Shown here: one piece after another, positions 31,934 to 40,432 of the stretch
Layout of the letters: the number at the start of each line of letters is the position of its first letter
Position numbering within the stretch: position 1 is the first letter of the stretch
DNA from: Arthrobacter sp. OY3WO11
Lineage (GTDB): Bacteria; Actinomycetota; Actinomycetes; Actinomycetales; Micrococcaceae
Direction of reading: 5' to 3'
Assembly (NCBI RefSeq): GCF_001641125.1
Contig: NZ_LWLP01000001.1
Coordinates: 3,308,133 to 3,372,132, forward strand
Length of the DNA stretch: 64,000 nucleotides
Program-made: the position numbers and the translations under genes
Notes under the pieces: model-generated
Database searches by the model: none
What the model was told of the DNA's origin: nothing
The model's input: only the letters and a program-made list of their open reading frames with translations

Positions 31934-33205
31934 CTAGGGAACAGGGTTCCGGGCGTCGTATTCCCTGAAGCCGGGCTGCAGCTTTGCGGCCACCCATGCG
32001 CCGGCGACGCACAGGAAACCGCCGATCAGCAGGACCCAGCCCTCTGCCACGATTTTGGTGGCACCGCCCGCCAGCAGGTCGCCGATTCTGGGTCCTCCCG
32101 CCACCACCACGATGAACACCCCCTGGAGGCGTCCGCGGAGGTGGTCCGGCGTTGCGGCCTGCAGGATGGTGTGGCGGAAGACGCCGCTGATGGAATCGGC
32201 AATCCCGGCCAGCGCGCAGCACAGTGCCGCAGGAATCAGCCACGGCGTCACCGCCCCGTCCGGGGCGCGCCCGGCCAGCAGCACCACCAGCCCGAACCCG
32301 GCGATGGAAGCGCCCCACCCCATCACCGAGAAGACCACGGCACTCCCCTGCCGGCGGACATTGCCGAGCGGTCCCGAGAACAGCCCGGCCAGGAAGGCGC
32401 CGATGGCAGTGGAGGCAAGGAGGACGCCCACGGTGGCCTCGCCGCCGCCGATCATGACCGCGCCAATGGCAGGCATGAGCGCCCGCGGCTGGGCCAGGAT
32501 CATGGCGATCAGGTCAATGACGAAGGTCATGCGCAGGTTGGGCCGGGTGCCCAGGAAGCGGAATCCTTCGACGACGGAGCGGAGTCCGGGCCTGTGCGAG
32601 GTTCCCGACGGCGGCAGGGGCGGCAGCCGGTAGACGGCCCACAGGACAAAGGCGAAACTCGCGAAATCGAGCGTGTAGGTCCAGGCAAATCCCACCCAGG
32701 CCACCAGCACGCCGGCCAGCAGGGGGCCTGCGGTCATGGCAAGGCCGAAAGACATCATGCTGAGGGCGTTGGCAGCGGGCAGGAGTTCCTTGCGGACCAG
32801 CATGGGAAGGATGGCGCTGCGGGCCGGCTGGTTGATGGCCTGGGCCCCGCTCTGTGCTGCCACGAGAAGGTACAGGACCCACACGTTGCCCAGCTGGAGC
32901 CAGGACTGCAGGGCAATCGCGCCGGTAGTCAGCCACAGGACAGAGGTGGCGATCAGCGCCACCATGCGGCGGTCGTGGGCGTCGGCGATGGAACCGCCCA
33001 GCAGCCCGCCGATGACCAGCGGCACCAGGGCGAAGACCGCGAGCAACCCAACGTAGAAGCTGTCCTGGGTCAGGCGGTAGACCTCCAGGCTGACCGCCAC
33101 CAGCGTGAGCTGGCTTCCGACGGCGGACACGGCTGAGCCCAGCCAGAGCCTGCGGAACGCGGGACTCTCCCGGAGCGGTGTGATGTCAGCGAGCAGTTTC
33201 CCCAC
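31934..33205 (-). CDS. MFS exporter, EntS-like
   Basis: 423 residues, twelve membrane helices. MFS group resembling EntS/enterobactin exporters: LRESPAFRRLWLGSAVSAVGSQLTLVAVSLEVYRLT, GSIADAHDRRMV (the loop 2-3 motif), INQPARSAILPMLV and FRHTILQAATPDHLRGRLQGVFIVVVAG. These pump siderophores or drugs outwards with protons. No siderophore genes are adjacent, but a Fur-type regulator is divergent 95 bases away. GTG start. Confidence 0.88.
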   Translation of the reverse strand: MGKLLADITPLRESPAFRRLWLGSAVSAVGSQLTLVAVSLEVYRLTQDSFYVGLLAVFALVPLVIGGLLGGSIADAHDRRMVALIATSVLWLTTGAIALQSWLQLGNVWVLYLLVAAQSGAQAINQPARSAILPMLVRKELLPAANALSMMSFGLAMTAGPLLAGVLVAWVGFAWTYTLDFASFAFVLWAVYRLPPLPPSGTSHRPGLRSVVEGFRFLGTRPNLRMTFVIDLIAMILAQPRALMPAIGAVMIGGGEATVGVLLASTAIGAFLAGLFSGPLGNVRRQGSAVVFSVMGWGASIAGFGLVVLLAGRAPDGAVTPWLIPAALCCALAGIADSISGVFRHTILQAATPDHLRGRLQGVFIVVVAGGPRIGDLLAGGATKIVAEGWVLLIGGFLCVAGAWVAAKLQPGFREYDARNPVP

Positions 33206-33261
33206 CCTGCAACCCTAGTGGTGCGGATGTGGCTGCTGGTTCCCGGGAGGTTAGCCCCACC

Positions 33262-33284
33262 TTATTGTGAGATGTTCATAATAA
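33262..33284. promoter_or_regulatory. Fur-type operator before furA
   Basis: TTATTGTGA-GATGT-TCATAATAA: 9-bp arms with a single mismatch around a 5-base spacer, an AT-rich island in GC-rich DNA ending 16 bases before the regulator's ATG. FurA/CatR proteins of actinobacteria bind such sites before their own genes, so autoregulation is expected. Confidence 0.75.
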
Positions 33285-33300
33285 GTGCTTGAATGGTGTC

Positions 33301-33786
33301 ATGACGGAACACTTTGACGGCCACGAAGCATGGGCTGCTGCCCTGCGCGCCCACGGCCGCAGGGTGACCAAACAGCGGCTGGCGGTCCTGGCCGCCGTCG
33401 AACGCCACCCCCATTCCCCAGCTGAAAGCATCCTGAGCGCCGCCCGCGCCGAGCTTCCCGAGCTGACGGCCCAGTCCGTGTATGTGGTGCTGGGCGACCT
33501 GACGGACCTGCACATGCTCCGCAGGTTTGAGCCCCCGCACTCCCCCGCCCTGTACGAAACACGGGTGGGAGACAACCACCACCACGCCATCTGCATCAGC
33601 TGCGGCCGCGTGGAGGACGTCGACTGCGCAGTGGGCCATGCGCCCTGCCTCACCCCCCACTGGGATGAGGACGCCAAGCCGATGACCATCCAGATCGCCG
33701 ATGTCATGTACCAGGGCATCTGCCAGGACTGCCAGCAGTCCCAACAACTTCCTTCCAATCGTCCCTCACAAGAAATAGAGAAATAG
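33301..33786 (+). CDS. furA: Fur family regulator, FurA/CatR type
   Basis: 161 residues. Winged helix [22 protein letters not shown] and [23 protein letters not shown], metal site [17 protein letters not shown] and a second CxxC in [10 protein letters not shown]. FurA proteins beside catalase genes in actinobacteria repress them and release on peroxide oxidation. Here katA starts 7 bases after furA stops, the classic arrangement, and a palindrome precedes furA. Controls peroxide stress response, perhaps iron too. Confidence 0.92.
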   Translation: MTEHFDGHEAWAAALRAHGRRVTKQRLAVLAAVERHPHSPAESILSAARAELPELTAQSVYVVLGDLTDLHMLRRFEPPHSPALYETRVGDNHHHAICISCGRVEDVDCAVGHAPCLTPHWDEDAKPMTIQIADVMYQGICQDCQQSQQLPSNRPSQEIEK

Positions 33787-33793
33787 GAGAACA

Positions 33794-35290
33794 ATGACTG
33801 TCATTTCAACAACCCAGTCAGGTGCCCCCGTTACGTCCGACGCGCACTCCAAGTCCGTTGGCGCCGACGGTGCCATCATCCTGACTGACCACTACCTGGT
33901 GGAAAAGCTCGCCCAGTTCAACCGCGAGCGGGTTCCGGAGCGCGTAGTGCACGCCAAGGGCGGCGGCGCATTCGGCACGTTCAAGGCCACCGAGGACGTG
34001 TCCAGGTACACCAAGGCAGCCTTCCTCCAGCCCGGCGTCGAAACCGAAATGCTGATCCGCTTCTCCTCCGTAGCCGGCGAAAGCGGCTCCCCGGACACCT
34101 GGCGCGATCCCCGCGGCTTCGCCGTGAAGTTCTACACCTCCGAGGGCAACTACGACCTCGTGGGCAACAACACCCCCGTCTTCTTCATCCGCGACGGCAT
34201 CAAATTCCCGGACTTCATCCACTCGCAGAAGCGCCTCCCCGGCACCCACCTGCGTGACGCAGACATGCAGTGGGACTTCTGGACCCTGTCCCCCGAATCC
34301 GCCCACCAGGTCACCTGGCTCATGGGCGACCGCGGCCTGCCCGCCTCCTGGCGTGAAATGCAGGGCTACGGCTCGCACACCTACCAGTGGATCAACGCCG
34401 AGGGCGAGCGCTTCTGGGTCAAGTACCACTTCAAGTCCAACCAGGGCGTGAACTCCATGAGCAGCGAGCAGGCCGAGCAGCTGGCCGGCTCGGACGCGGA
34501 CTTCTACATCCGCGACCTGTCCGAGAACATCGAAGCCGGCAACTTCCCGTCCTGGGACCTGCACGTCCAGGTCATGCCCTACGAGGACGCCAAGACCTAC
34601 CGCTTCAACCCGTTCGACCTGACCAAGGTGTGGCCGCACGGCGACTACCCGCTGATCAAGGTGGGCACCATGGAGCTCAACCGGAACCCGGAGAACTACT
34701 TCGCGCAGATCGAGCAGGCCACCTTTGCGCCGTCGAACTTCGTGCCGGGCATCGCCGCCTCCCCGGACAAGATGCTGCAGGCCCGCATCTTCTCCTACGC
34801 GGACGCACACCGCTACCGCGTGGGCACCAACCACGCCCAGATCCCGGTGAACCAGCCCAAGAACCAGGTCAACAACTACAGCCAGGACGGCGCCGGGCGT
34901 TACCACTTCAACGCCCCGTCCGTTCCGGTGTACGCCCCCAACTCCGTGGGCGGCCCCGCTGCCGTGGAGCCGCAGAACCCGGCCGGCGGCTGGGAGAACG
35001 ACGGCGAGCTAACCCTCGCTGCGCACTCCCTCCATGCTGAGGACAGCGACTTTGTCCAGGCCGGCACGCTGTACCGCGAGGTCTTCGACGACGGCGCCAA
35101 GGCCCGCCTGCTCGAGACCATCACCGGTGCCGTGGGCGGCGTGAAGAGCCCCGGCATCAAGGAACGCGCCATCCAGTACTGGACGAACGTTGACGCCGAC
35201 CTCGGCGCCAAGCTGCGCGCCAACCTCGGTGCCGCTGACGCCCCGTCAGCCCCGGCTTCGGACGCAGAATCAGCCAACAAGATCGGCTGA
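33794..35290 (+). CDS. katA: Monofunctional heme catalase
   Basis: 498 residues, small-subunit clade length. Breaks hydrogen peroxide into water and oxygen. Catalytic His53 in [13 protein letters not shown], distal Asn in [16 protein letters not shown], proximal heme ligand Tyr in [20 protein letters not shown] precedes the ATG. It shares a transcript with furA and is followed by a very strong terminator. Codon use is strongly biased to C-ending codons, as for a highly expressed protein. The final 30 residues are an Ala/Ser-rich tail. Confidence 0.96.
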   Translation: MTVISTTQSGAPVTSDAHSKSVGADGAIILTDHYLVEKLAQFNRERVPERVVHAKGGGAFGTFKATEDVSRYTKAAFLQPGVETEMLIRFSSVAGESGSPDTWRDPRGFAVKFYTSEGNYDLVGNNTPVFFIRDGIKFPDFIHSQKRLPGTHLRDADMQWDFWTLSPESAHQVTWLMGDRGLPASWREMQGYGSHTYQWINAEGERFWVKYHFKSNQGVNSMSSEQAEQLAGSDADFYIRDLSENIEAGNFPSWDLHVQVMPYEDAKTYRFNPFDLTKVWPHGDYPLIKVGTMELNRNPENYFAQIEQATFAPSNFVPGIAASPDKMLQARIFSYADAHRYRVGTNHAQIPVNQPKNQVNNYSQDGAGRYHFNAPSVPVYAPNSVGGPAAVEPQNPAGGWENDGELTLAAHSLHAEDSDFVQAGTLYREVFDDGAKARLLETITGAVGGVKSPGIKERAIQYWTNVDADLGAKLRANLGAADAPSAPASDAESANKIG

Positions 35291-35314
35291 TCCAGCCTTT
35301 CCTAAGGTTGCTCC

Positions 35315-35357
35315 AAGGGGCCACCCCGCCACGGAATCCGTGGCGGGGTGGCCCCTT
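35315..35357 (+). terminator. Strong terminator after katA
   Basis: A 21-base arm at 35315-35335 and its exact complement at 35337-35357 form a near-continuous palindrome ending CCCCTTTTCC on the plus strand. Confidence 0.92.
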
Positions 35358-35367
35358 TTCCACACAG

Positions 35368-35411
35368 GTCCCCCCATAGGGGGACTTTGTGCACATAGGG
35401 GACGCTTTGCA
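35368..35411. repeat. Palindrome and imperfect tandem repeat before the DUF2461 gene
   Basis: GTCCCCC-CATA-GGGGGAC (35368-35385) overlaps two imperfect direct units, CATAGGGGGACTTTGTGCA (35375) and CATAGGGGACGCTTTGCA (35394). They lie 54-97 bases before the next start codon. Could be a regulator site or a decayed intergenic repeat. Confidence 0.55.
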
Positions 35412-35464
35412 CATAGCAGGTCCGTGCCCTGTCCTCCGGTGCGGGGCGCCCCTAGGCTCGCACC

Positions 35465-36100
35465 ATGACAACTTTCCAGGGCATCCCGGCCGGCGCCTTC
35501 GGGTTTTACGAAGAGCTTCAGGACAACAACAACCGGGAGTGGTGGCAGGAGCACAAGGCCGGGTACCAGTCGCTGGTCAAGGAACCGCTGGCAGCCCTGC
35601 TCGCAGAGCTGGAGCCCCGTTTCGGTCCGGCGAAGCTCTTCCGGCCCAACAGGGACATCCGGTTCTCCGAGGACAAGTCCCCGTACAAGACGGCCCAAGG
35701 TGCGGTGGCGTCCGTCCAGGAGGGCGTTGGCTACTACCTGCAGATAAGCGCCGACGGCCTGCTGGTGGGCGGGGGCTACCACTCGCACACCCCTGCGCAA
35801 CTGGCGCGCTACCGCAATTCGGTGGACGCCTCAGGCACCGGTGAGGCTCTCCGTCACATTGTGGAGGCTGTTGCCGCTGCCGGCTTCACCGTGGAGGGCG
35901 AGAAGCTGAAGACAGTGCCTCGGGGGTATGCCCGTGAGCATCCGCGGGCGGAACTCCTGAAACAGAAAGCCCTCTCAGCCAGCGTCGGCCTGGGCCGGCC
36001 CGAGTGGCTGGCAACCCCCGGCGCGGTCCAGGAAATCGCGGAGCTGTGGGAGGACCTGCGCCCGTTGGTGGATTGGGTCAGCCGGCATGCTGCCCCTTGA
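35465..36100 (+). CDS. DUF2461 family protein
   Basis: 211 residues, function unknown. The family hallmark is visible: GFYEELQDNNNREWWQEHK at the N terminus and FRPNRDIRFSEDKSPYKTAQGA, YYLQISADGLLVGGGYH in the middle. Several Trp and Asp residues are conserved; no catalytic role has been shown for the family to my knowledge. The 3' end overlaps the convergent ABC ATPase gene by 23 bases. No clear ribosome site. Confidence 0.85.
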   Translation: MTTFQGIPAGAFGFYEELQDNNNREWWQEHKAGYQSLVKEPLAALLAELEPRFGPAKLFRPNRDIRFSEDKSPYKTAQGAVASVQEGVGYYLQISADGLLVGGGYHSHTPAQLARYRNSVDASGTGEALRHIVEAVAAAGFTVEGEKLKTVPRGYAREHPRAELLKQKALSASVGLGRPEWLATPGAVQEIAELWEDLRPLVDWVSRHAAP

Positions 36101-36938
36101 GCCGTGTTTCCTCCCCCGATGAGGCCGCAGCCGGGCGGTGCCCCTTCTTGGCCAGCTGGATCTGTTCATAGACGTGGTGGCGCAGCTCGGTGAAGCGCGG
36201 CAGGGAACGGGTGTTCAGCTGGTCACGGTCCGCCGGGAGGTCGATCTGGATATCCTCCTGGATCACCGTCGGAGAGCTCGACAGGATGATGACCCGCTCG
36301 CCAAGGTAGACGGATTCGTCAATGTCGTGGGTCACGAACAGCACCGTCACGCCGAGCTTCTTCCAGACAACCCTGATGAGGTCCTCAAGGTCGGCCCGTG
36401 TCTGGGCATCCACCGCGGCGAACGGCTCGTCCATCAACAGGACCTCGGGCTGGTAGGCGATGGCCCGGGCGATTGCGACGCGCTGCTGCATACCGCCGGA
36501 AAGCTGCCAGGGGTAGGACCGCGGAACGTGGGAGAGGCCTACCGATTCGAGGGCGTCGTCCACCAGCCGGTCGCGTTCGCATTTGGGGACGCCCTGGTTT
36601 TTCAGCGGCAGTTCCACGTTGTCCCTCACCCGCATCCAGGGGAACAGTGAGCGCCCGTACTCCTGGAAGACCACCGCCATCTTCTTGGGCGGCCCGGTCA
36701 CGCGCTTGCCGTCAAGGAGCACCTCGCCCTCGGTGGGCGCCATGAGCCCGGAGATGCACTTGAGCAGCGTGGTCTTGCCGGACCCGGAAGGCCCCACCAG
36801 GCAGGCCAGCTCCCCGGCGCGCAGGTCGAAGGTGAGGTTCCGGACAGCCTCGACGTCCCCGCCGTCGGCCTGGTAGACCTTCTTCAGCCCCCGCACGGAG
36901 AGCGTGGCCTCCGTGTTTGGTTGAGTGTCAGGCTGCAT
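36078..36938 (-). CDS. ABC importer ATPase, nitrate/sulfonate/taurine type
   Basis: 286 residues. Walker A GPSGSGKTTLLK, Q-loop AVVFQEYGRSLFPWM, signature LSGGMQQRVAIARA, Walker B VLLMDEPFAAVD and switch His in LFVTHDIDESVYL, the pattern of SsuB/TauB/ThiZ. It energises the two permeases encoded before it. The start overlaps the upstream permease gene by 11 bases. Last of four genes: binding protein, permease, permease, ATPase, all read leftwards. Confidence 0.92.
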   Translation of the reverse strand: MQPDTQPNTEATLSVRGLKKVYQADGGDVEAVRNLTFDLRAGELACLVGPSGSGKTTLLKCISGLMAPTEGEVLLDGKRVTGPPKKMAVVFQEYGRSLFPWMRVRDNVELPLKNQGVPKCERDRLVDDALESVGLSHVPRSYPWQLSGGMQQRVAIARAIAYQPEVLLMDEPFAAVDAQTRADLEDLIRVVWKKLGVTVLFVTHDIDESVYLGERVIILSSSPTVIQEDIQIDLPADRDQLNTRSLPRFTELRHHVYEQIQLAKKGHRPAAASSGEETRLKGQHAG

Positions 36939-37701
36939 TTTCTACCTCTTTCTGGCCGTGGTACCAGCGCAGGATGTTCCGTTCGGCCCACTGGAAGATG
37001 AAGGACATGGCCACGCCCAGCAGGCCAAGGACCACAATGCCGGACCACATCTCGGGGATGGCGAAGGACCGCTGGAACTGGACGATCGTAAAGCCCAGCC
37101 CGGAGGACGAGGCAAACATTTCGGAGATCACCATCAGGATCAGCCCGAGGGACAGCGACTGGCGGACGCCGGCCATGATCTGCGGGCTGGCGGAGGGCAG
37201 CACCAGGTACCGGACCCGTGCCCAGCCGCTGATGCCATAGGTGTGGGCTGAATCGGAGAGGACGGGGTCCACGGCGCGGACGCCTTCGATGGTGTTCAGC
37301 AGCACCGGCCAGACGCAGCCGGAAATGATCACCATGACCTTCATGGAGTCGGTTATTCCCATGAGCAGCATCAGGACCGGCACCAGGACCGGGGGCGGGA
37401 TGGCGCGGAAAAACTCCAGCGTCGGTTCCAGGAGGGCCCGCAGCCAGCGGACGGAGCCGATCAGGACACCGCCTACCACCCCGATGAGGATGGCCACGGC
37501 GACGCCCACCACGAGCCGGCCCAGGCTGGGCAGGACATCGGAAAAGAAGCGGTCACCGAACCAGACCTCGCCAAACGTCTCCACGAGGTCTGCCGGCTTG
37601 GGGACAAAGAAGTTGACTGAGCCCAGGGTGGACAACCACCAGACCAGGACCAGCAGCACGGGCAGCCCCAGGATGTAGCCGATGTTCCTGGCCGTCCTCA
37701 T
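36928..37701 (-). CDS. ABC importer permease (SsuC-like)
   Basis: 257 residues, five to six membrane helices. EAA loop segment YGISGWARVRYLVLPSASPQIMAGVRQSLSL, conserved in SsuC/TauC. Works as a heterodimer with the other permease. Its ATG overlaps the stop of the upstream permease gene by 4 bases and its 3' end overlaps the ATPase gene. Confidence 0.9.
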   Translation of the reverse strand: MRTARNIGYILGLPVLLVLVWWLSTLGSVNFFVPKPADLVETFGEVWFGDRFFSDVLPSLGRLVVGVAVAILIGVVGGVLIGSVRWLRALLEPTLEFFRAIPPPVLVPVLMLLMGITDSMKVMVIISGCVWPVLLNTIEGVRAVDPVLSDSAHTYGISGWARVRYLVLPSASPQIMAGVRQSLSLGLILMVISEMFASSSGLGFTIVQFQRSFAIPEMWSGIVVLGLLGVAMSFIFQWAERNILRWYHGQKEVENAA

Positions 37702-38540
37702 ACGATCACCTCCGACCGGATGGACGAGTGCCAGCCCAGGATCCGCTTTTCGATCTGGCGCATCAGCATGTTGATCAGGACGCCGATCAGGCCCGTGGCC
37801 AGCACCAGGGCGTACATGCCTGAAATGGCCCCGCCGGACTGGGCAAGTGCTATTTCCCTGCCGAGTCCCGGGGATCCGATGACGAGTTCAGCGGTGATGG
37901 CCAGTACCAGCGCCACGGCGGCGGCGAGCCGCACGCCCGTCATCAAGTAGGGCAGGGCGGTGGGAAAAACCACGTACCGGATCCGGGCCATCCTGCCCAG
38001 GCCGTAGGTCTTTGCCGTGTTGTTGGCAACCATATCCACGTCGGCCACTCCGTACAGCACCTGGATCAGGACCTGCCAGAAGGAGGCGTACACGATCAGG
38101 AGCAGGGACGACTCGATTTTCACGCCGAAGAGCAGTACGGCCAACGGAATGAGGGCCACCGACGGGATGGGGCGAAGGAACTCGATGGTGGAGTTGGTGG
38201 CCTTCCGCAGGAAATCGCTGGAGCCGATGATGAAGCCCAGCAGGACGGCTGCCGCCACTGCCATCAGCAGCCCCAGGAACCACGCCTTCATGGTCTCTCC
38301 CACCGCAACCCAGAAGGCCGTCAGCCCGAAGTCGACAACCAAGGCGGCTATGACCTCGCTGGCGGGAGGGAGAAACCGTTCATCAATCAGGCCGAGCCGG
38401 GGAATGAGCTCCCACGTCGCCAGGAATCCGATAATGCCCAGGATCCCCAGCAGTTGTTTCGCTGCCCCCTTGCCCGCCTTCCGGCGCTGCCGCTCCTTAG
38501 GTGGAGCGGCACCGCCGGCGGCCAGGGTTCCTGGACTCAC
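37698..38540 (-). CDS. ABC importer permease (SsuC-like)
   Basis: 280 residues with six helices after a basic cytosolic head (KERQRRKAGKGAAKQLL). EAA loop YGLGRMARIRYVVFPTALPYLMTGVRLA. Two distinct permeases, instead of the usual homodimer of SsuABC systems, make the channel a heterodimer, as in some pyrimidine-precursor and riboflavin importers. GTG start overlapping the binding-protein stop by 4 bases. Confidence 0.9.
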   Translation of the reverse strand: MSPGTLAAGGAAPPKERQRRKAGKGAAKQLLGILGIIGFLATWELIPRLGLIDERFLPPASEVIAALVVDFGLTAFWVAVGETMKAWFLGLLMAVAAAVLLGFIIGSSDFLRKATNSTIEFLRPIPSVALIPLAVLLFGVKIESSLLLIVYASFWQVLIQVLYGVADVDMVANNTAKTYGLGRMARIRYVVFPTALPYLMTGVRLAAAVALVLAITAELVIGSPGLGREIALAQSGGAISGMYALVLATGLIGVLINMLMRQIEKRILGWHSSIRSEVIV

Positions 38541-39523
38541 GGGAGGAGGTCGTCCGCACTGGGGGCTTTGGAGAGCGTGCCGTACTTGGCTGCCGCGTCG
38601 CCCAGCGTCTTGAACGCGCCCTCGTCGAACTCAACGCGGTAGCGCGGGAGGATCATCTTGGCCCGCGTGGCCTCGTCGATCTTGGTGTACGTGCCCACGA
38701 TCTCGCGGACTTCGTCCGGGTGCTCCTGGGCGTATTCCAGCGACTTGTTCATGGCGCGGGTGAACTTCTCCGTCAGGTCGGCTTTGCCGCTAATGGTGTC
38801 GCCCTTGGTGAAGTAGCCGGCGATATCGAGTTCCGGGCTCATCTCCACGAAGTTCGACGACACCACTGTTCCGCCTTCATCCACGGCCTTGGACAGGAAC
38901 GGTTCAAGGATCCAAGCTGCGTCCACCTGCTTGTTGGCCAGCGCCGCGGGGGCGTCCGGGAAGGCCACTTCCACGAACTTCACGGCGGTGGGATCGCCGC
39001 CGTCCTTCTCGATGACCGACTTGATGGTGGTGTCGCCGATGTTGGAGAGGTTGTTCACGGAAACAGTCTTGCCGGCGAGGTCCTTGGCGGACTGGATGTC
39101 CGATCCGGCCGGGACAACGACACCGCCGATGTCCTTGCCCTCTTCACCCGTGGTGGAGGCACCGTTTGCCACGAACTTCAGGTCCAGCCCCTTGTCCTTG
39201 GCCACCATCACCGAGATCAGGTTGGAGAAGGCGAAGTCGAAGCTGCCGCTCACCACGCCGGGCACAATCGCCGCGCCGCCCGTGGCTGTCTGGATATCCA
39301 GCTCAAGGCCCTCTTCCTTGAAGAAGCCCTGCTTGTCACCAAGATAGATGGGTGCGCAGTCGACAATGGGGATGACGCCCACGCTGACCTTGGTCAAACC
39401 CGCTTCCCCGCCCCCGGTGGCGGGTGCGGTTCCACCTCCCGTGGAACTGGGCGAGCCGCTTCCGCAGGCCGCCAGTCCAAGGATGGAGGCTGCTGCCAGA
39501 ACGGAAATAAGACGACGTGACAT
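38537..39523 (-). CDS. ABC importer substrate-binding lipoprotein (NMT1/SsuA-like)
   Basis: 328 residues. Lipoprotein signal MSRRLISVLAAASILGLAAC with Cys20 in the lipobox, then a Ser/Gly/Thr linker and the NMT1/ABC-sulfonate fold: VSVGVIPIVDCAPIYLGDKQGFFKEEGLELDIQ, GSFDFAFSN, DLAGKTVSVNNLSNIGDTTI, VDAAWILEPF. Relatives bind sulfonates, taurine or the thiamine precursor HMP; the Cys in PIVDCAPIYLG is unusual. GAAGGAG precedes the ATG. A TetR gene and a 16-bp palindrome lie upstream. Substrate unknown. Confidence 0.9.
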   Translation of the reverse strand: MSRRLISVLAAASILGLAACGSGSPSSTGGGTAPATGGGEAGLTKVSVGVIPIVDCAPIYLGDKQGFFKEEGLELDIQTATGGAAIVPGVVSGSFDFAFSNLISVMVAKDKGLDLKFVANGASTTGEEGKDIGGVVVPAGSDIQSAKDLAGKTVSVNNLSNIGDTTIKSVIEKDGGDPTAVKFVEVAFPDAPAALANKQVDAAWILEPFLSKAVDEGGTVVSSNFVEMSPELDIAGYFTKGDTISGKADLTEKFTRAMNKSLEYAQEHPDEVREIVGTYTKIDEATRAKMILPRYRVEFDEGAFKTLGDAAAKYGTLSKAPSADDLLP

Positions 39524-39584
39524 GTTCACTCCTTCGTGCACATGACCGGGAACATCTGCGTTCCCTAGCCCTGATGTTCGCCAT

Positions 39585-39600
39585 TCGAACAAGCGTTCGA
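39585..39600. promoter_or_regulatory. Palindromic operator before the ABC importer
   Basis: TCGAAC-AAGC-GTTCGA, perfect 6-bp arms and 4-base spacer, 62-77 bases upstream of the binding-protein start. It has the same geometry as the operator at 7739. The TetR gene that follows is the obvious candidate binder. Confidence 0.65.
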
Positions 39601-39738
39601 TTACTCTGATTCAATCATGGTACGGCGGTCAAGCCACCCATGTACGGCTCATTGTTACAGCTCTGAGACGGCGGCGTAAGGGACGCCCGGTGCAGCCTGC
39701 TGCTGCGGTGGCGGCGGGAAGTACGGCCGAGAGGGCGC

Positions 39739-40344
39739 TCAGCCGTCCTGTCCGCTTGCCGCCAGCCGGGCCTCAAGGTTGTTGAAGAAGACCGTGAGCA
39801 TCAGTTCGAAGGCCTTCGTGGCTGCCTCCGGCTCGTTCATGACCACGAAGTCGAACTGGAGTCCGTAGAAGGTGGAGGTGAAGAGCCGCGCGTCGGTATC
39901 GGCGAATTCCTCCGGTATTCCCTGGACCATCAGCCAGTCGCGGGTCTTGTGGTGGAGCATCCGGAAGTGCTCCTGCGACGTTCCCCGCGGCTCGGCGGCA
40001 ACGATGTCCTGCGCCGTCGCTTCAAATTCGAGCCGGGTCAGGTGCCGGTTGCGCTGCGCCATGGTCCACTGCCAGGAGTCCAGCAGGAACTCCCGCCAGG
40101 CGGCGCGGTCGATGTCCCGCACGTCCGTGTTGCGCATCCGGTCCAGCCGGGACTCGATGGAAACAACGATGTCGTTGATCAGCTGATCCCGGCTCCCGAA
40201 GTGGTACACCAGCACGTAGGCGCTCGTCCCCAGGCCCTCGGCCAGGCTCCGGAAGGTGAGCTCGGCCAGCGTCTTGTCCATCAAGTAGTCCAGGATGGCG
40301 GCGAGGAGCTCGGCCTTGCGTTCGTCTCGTGTTGGGCGGGCCAT
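39739..40344 (-). CDS. TetR family transcriptional regulator
   Basis: 201 residues. HTH: RDERKAELLAAILDYLMDKTLAELTFRSLAEGLGTSAYVLVYHFGSRDQLINDI. Large C-terminal ligand domain rich in Met/Phe/His. Start at 40344 (MARPTRDE) is chosen over an upstream extension that is Pro/Ser-rich and not TetR-like. It lies just upstream of the ABC importer on the same strand, with a palindrome between, so it probably controls that operon. Confidence 0.88.
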   Translation of the reverse strand: MARPTRDERKAELLAAILDYLMDKTLAELTFRSLAEGLGTSAYVLVYHFGSRDQLINDIVVSIESRLDRMRNTDVRDIDRAAWREFLLDSWQWTMAQRNRHLTRLEFEATAQDIVAAEPRGTSQEHFRMLHHKTRDWLMVQGIPEEFADTDARLFTSTFYGLQFDFVVMNEPEAATKAFELMLTVFFNNLEARLAASGQDG

Positions 40345-40389
40345 AAGTCCAATCCTAAGTGGCGGCTCCATCCTGGAAGCCGGGCATGC

Positions 40390-40423
40390 GAATGCCCGCC
40401 CGGGCAGGCCCGGGCGGGCATTC
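40390..40423. terminator. Terminator after the amino acid permease gene
   Basis: GAATGCCCGCCCGGGC (40390-40405) and its exact complement (40408-40423) leave 2 bases at the centre. Sits 9 bases after the permease stop, leftward direction. Confidence 0.75.
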
Positions 40424-40432
40424 GGTACATGG

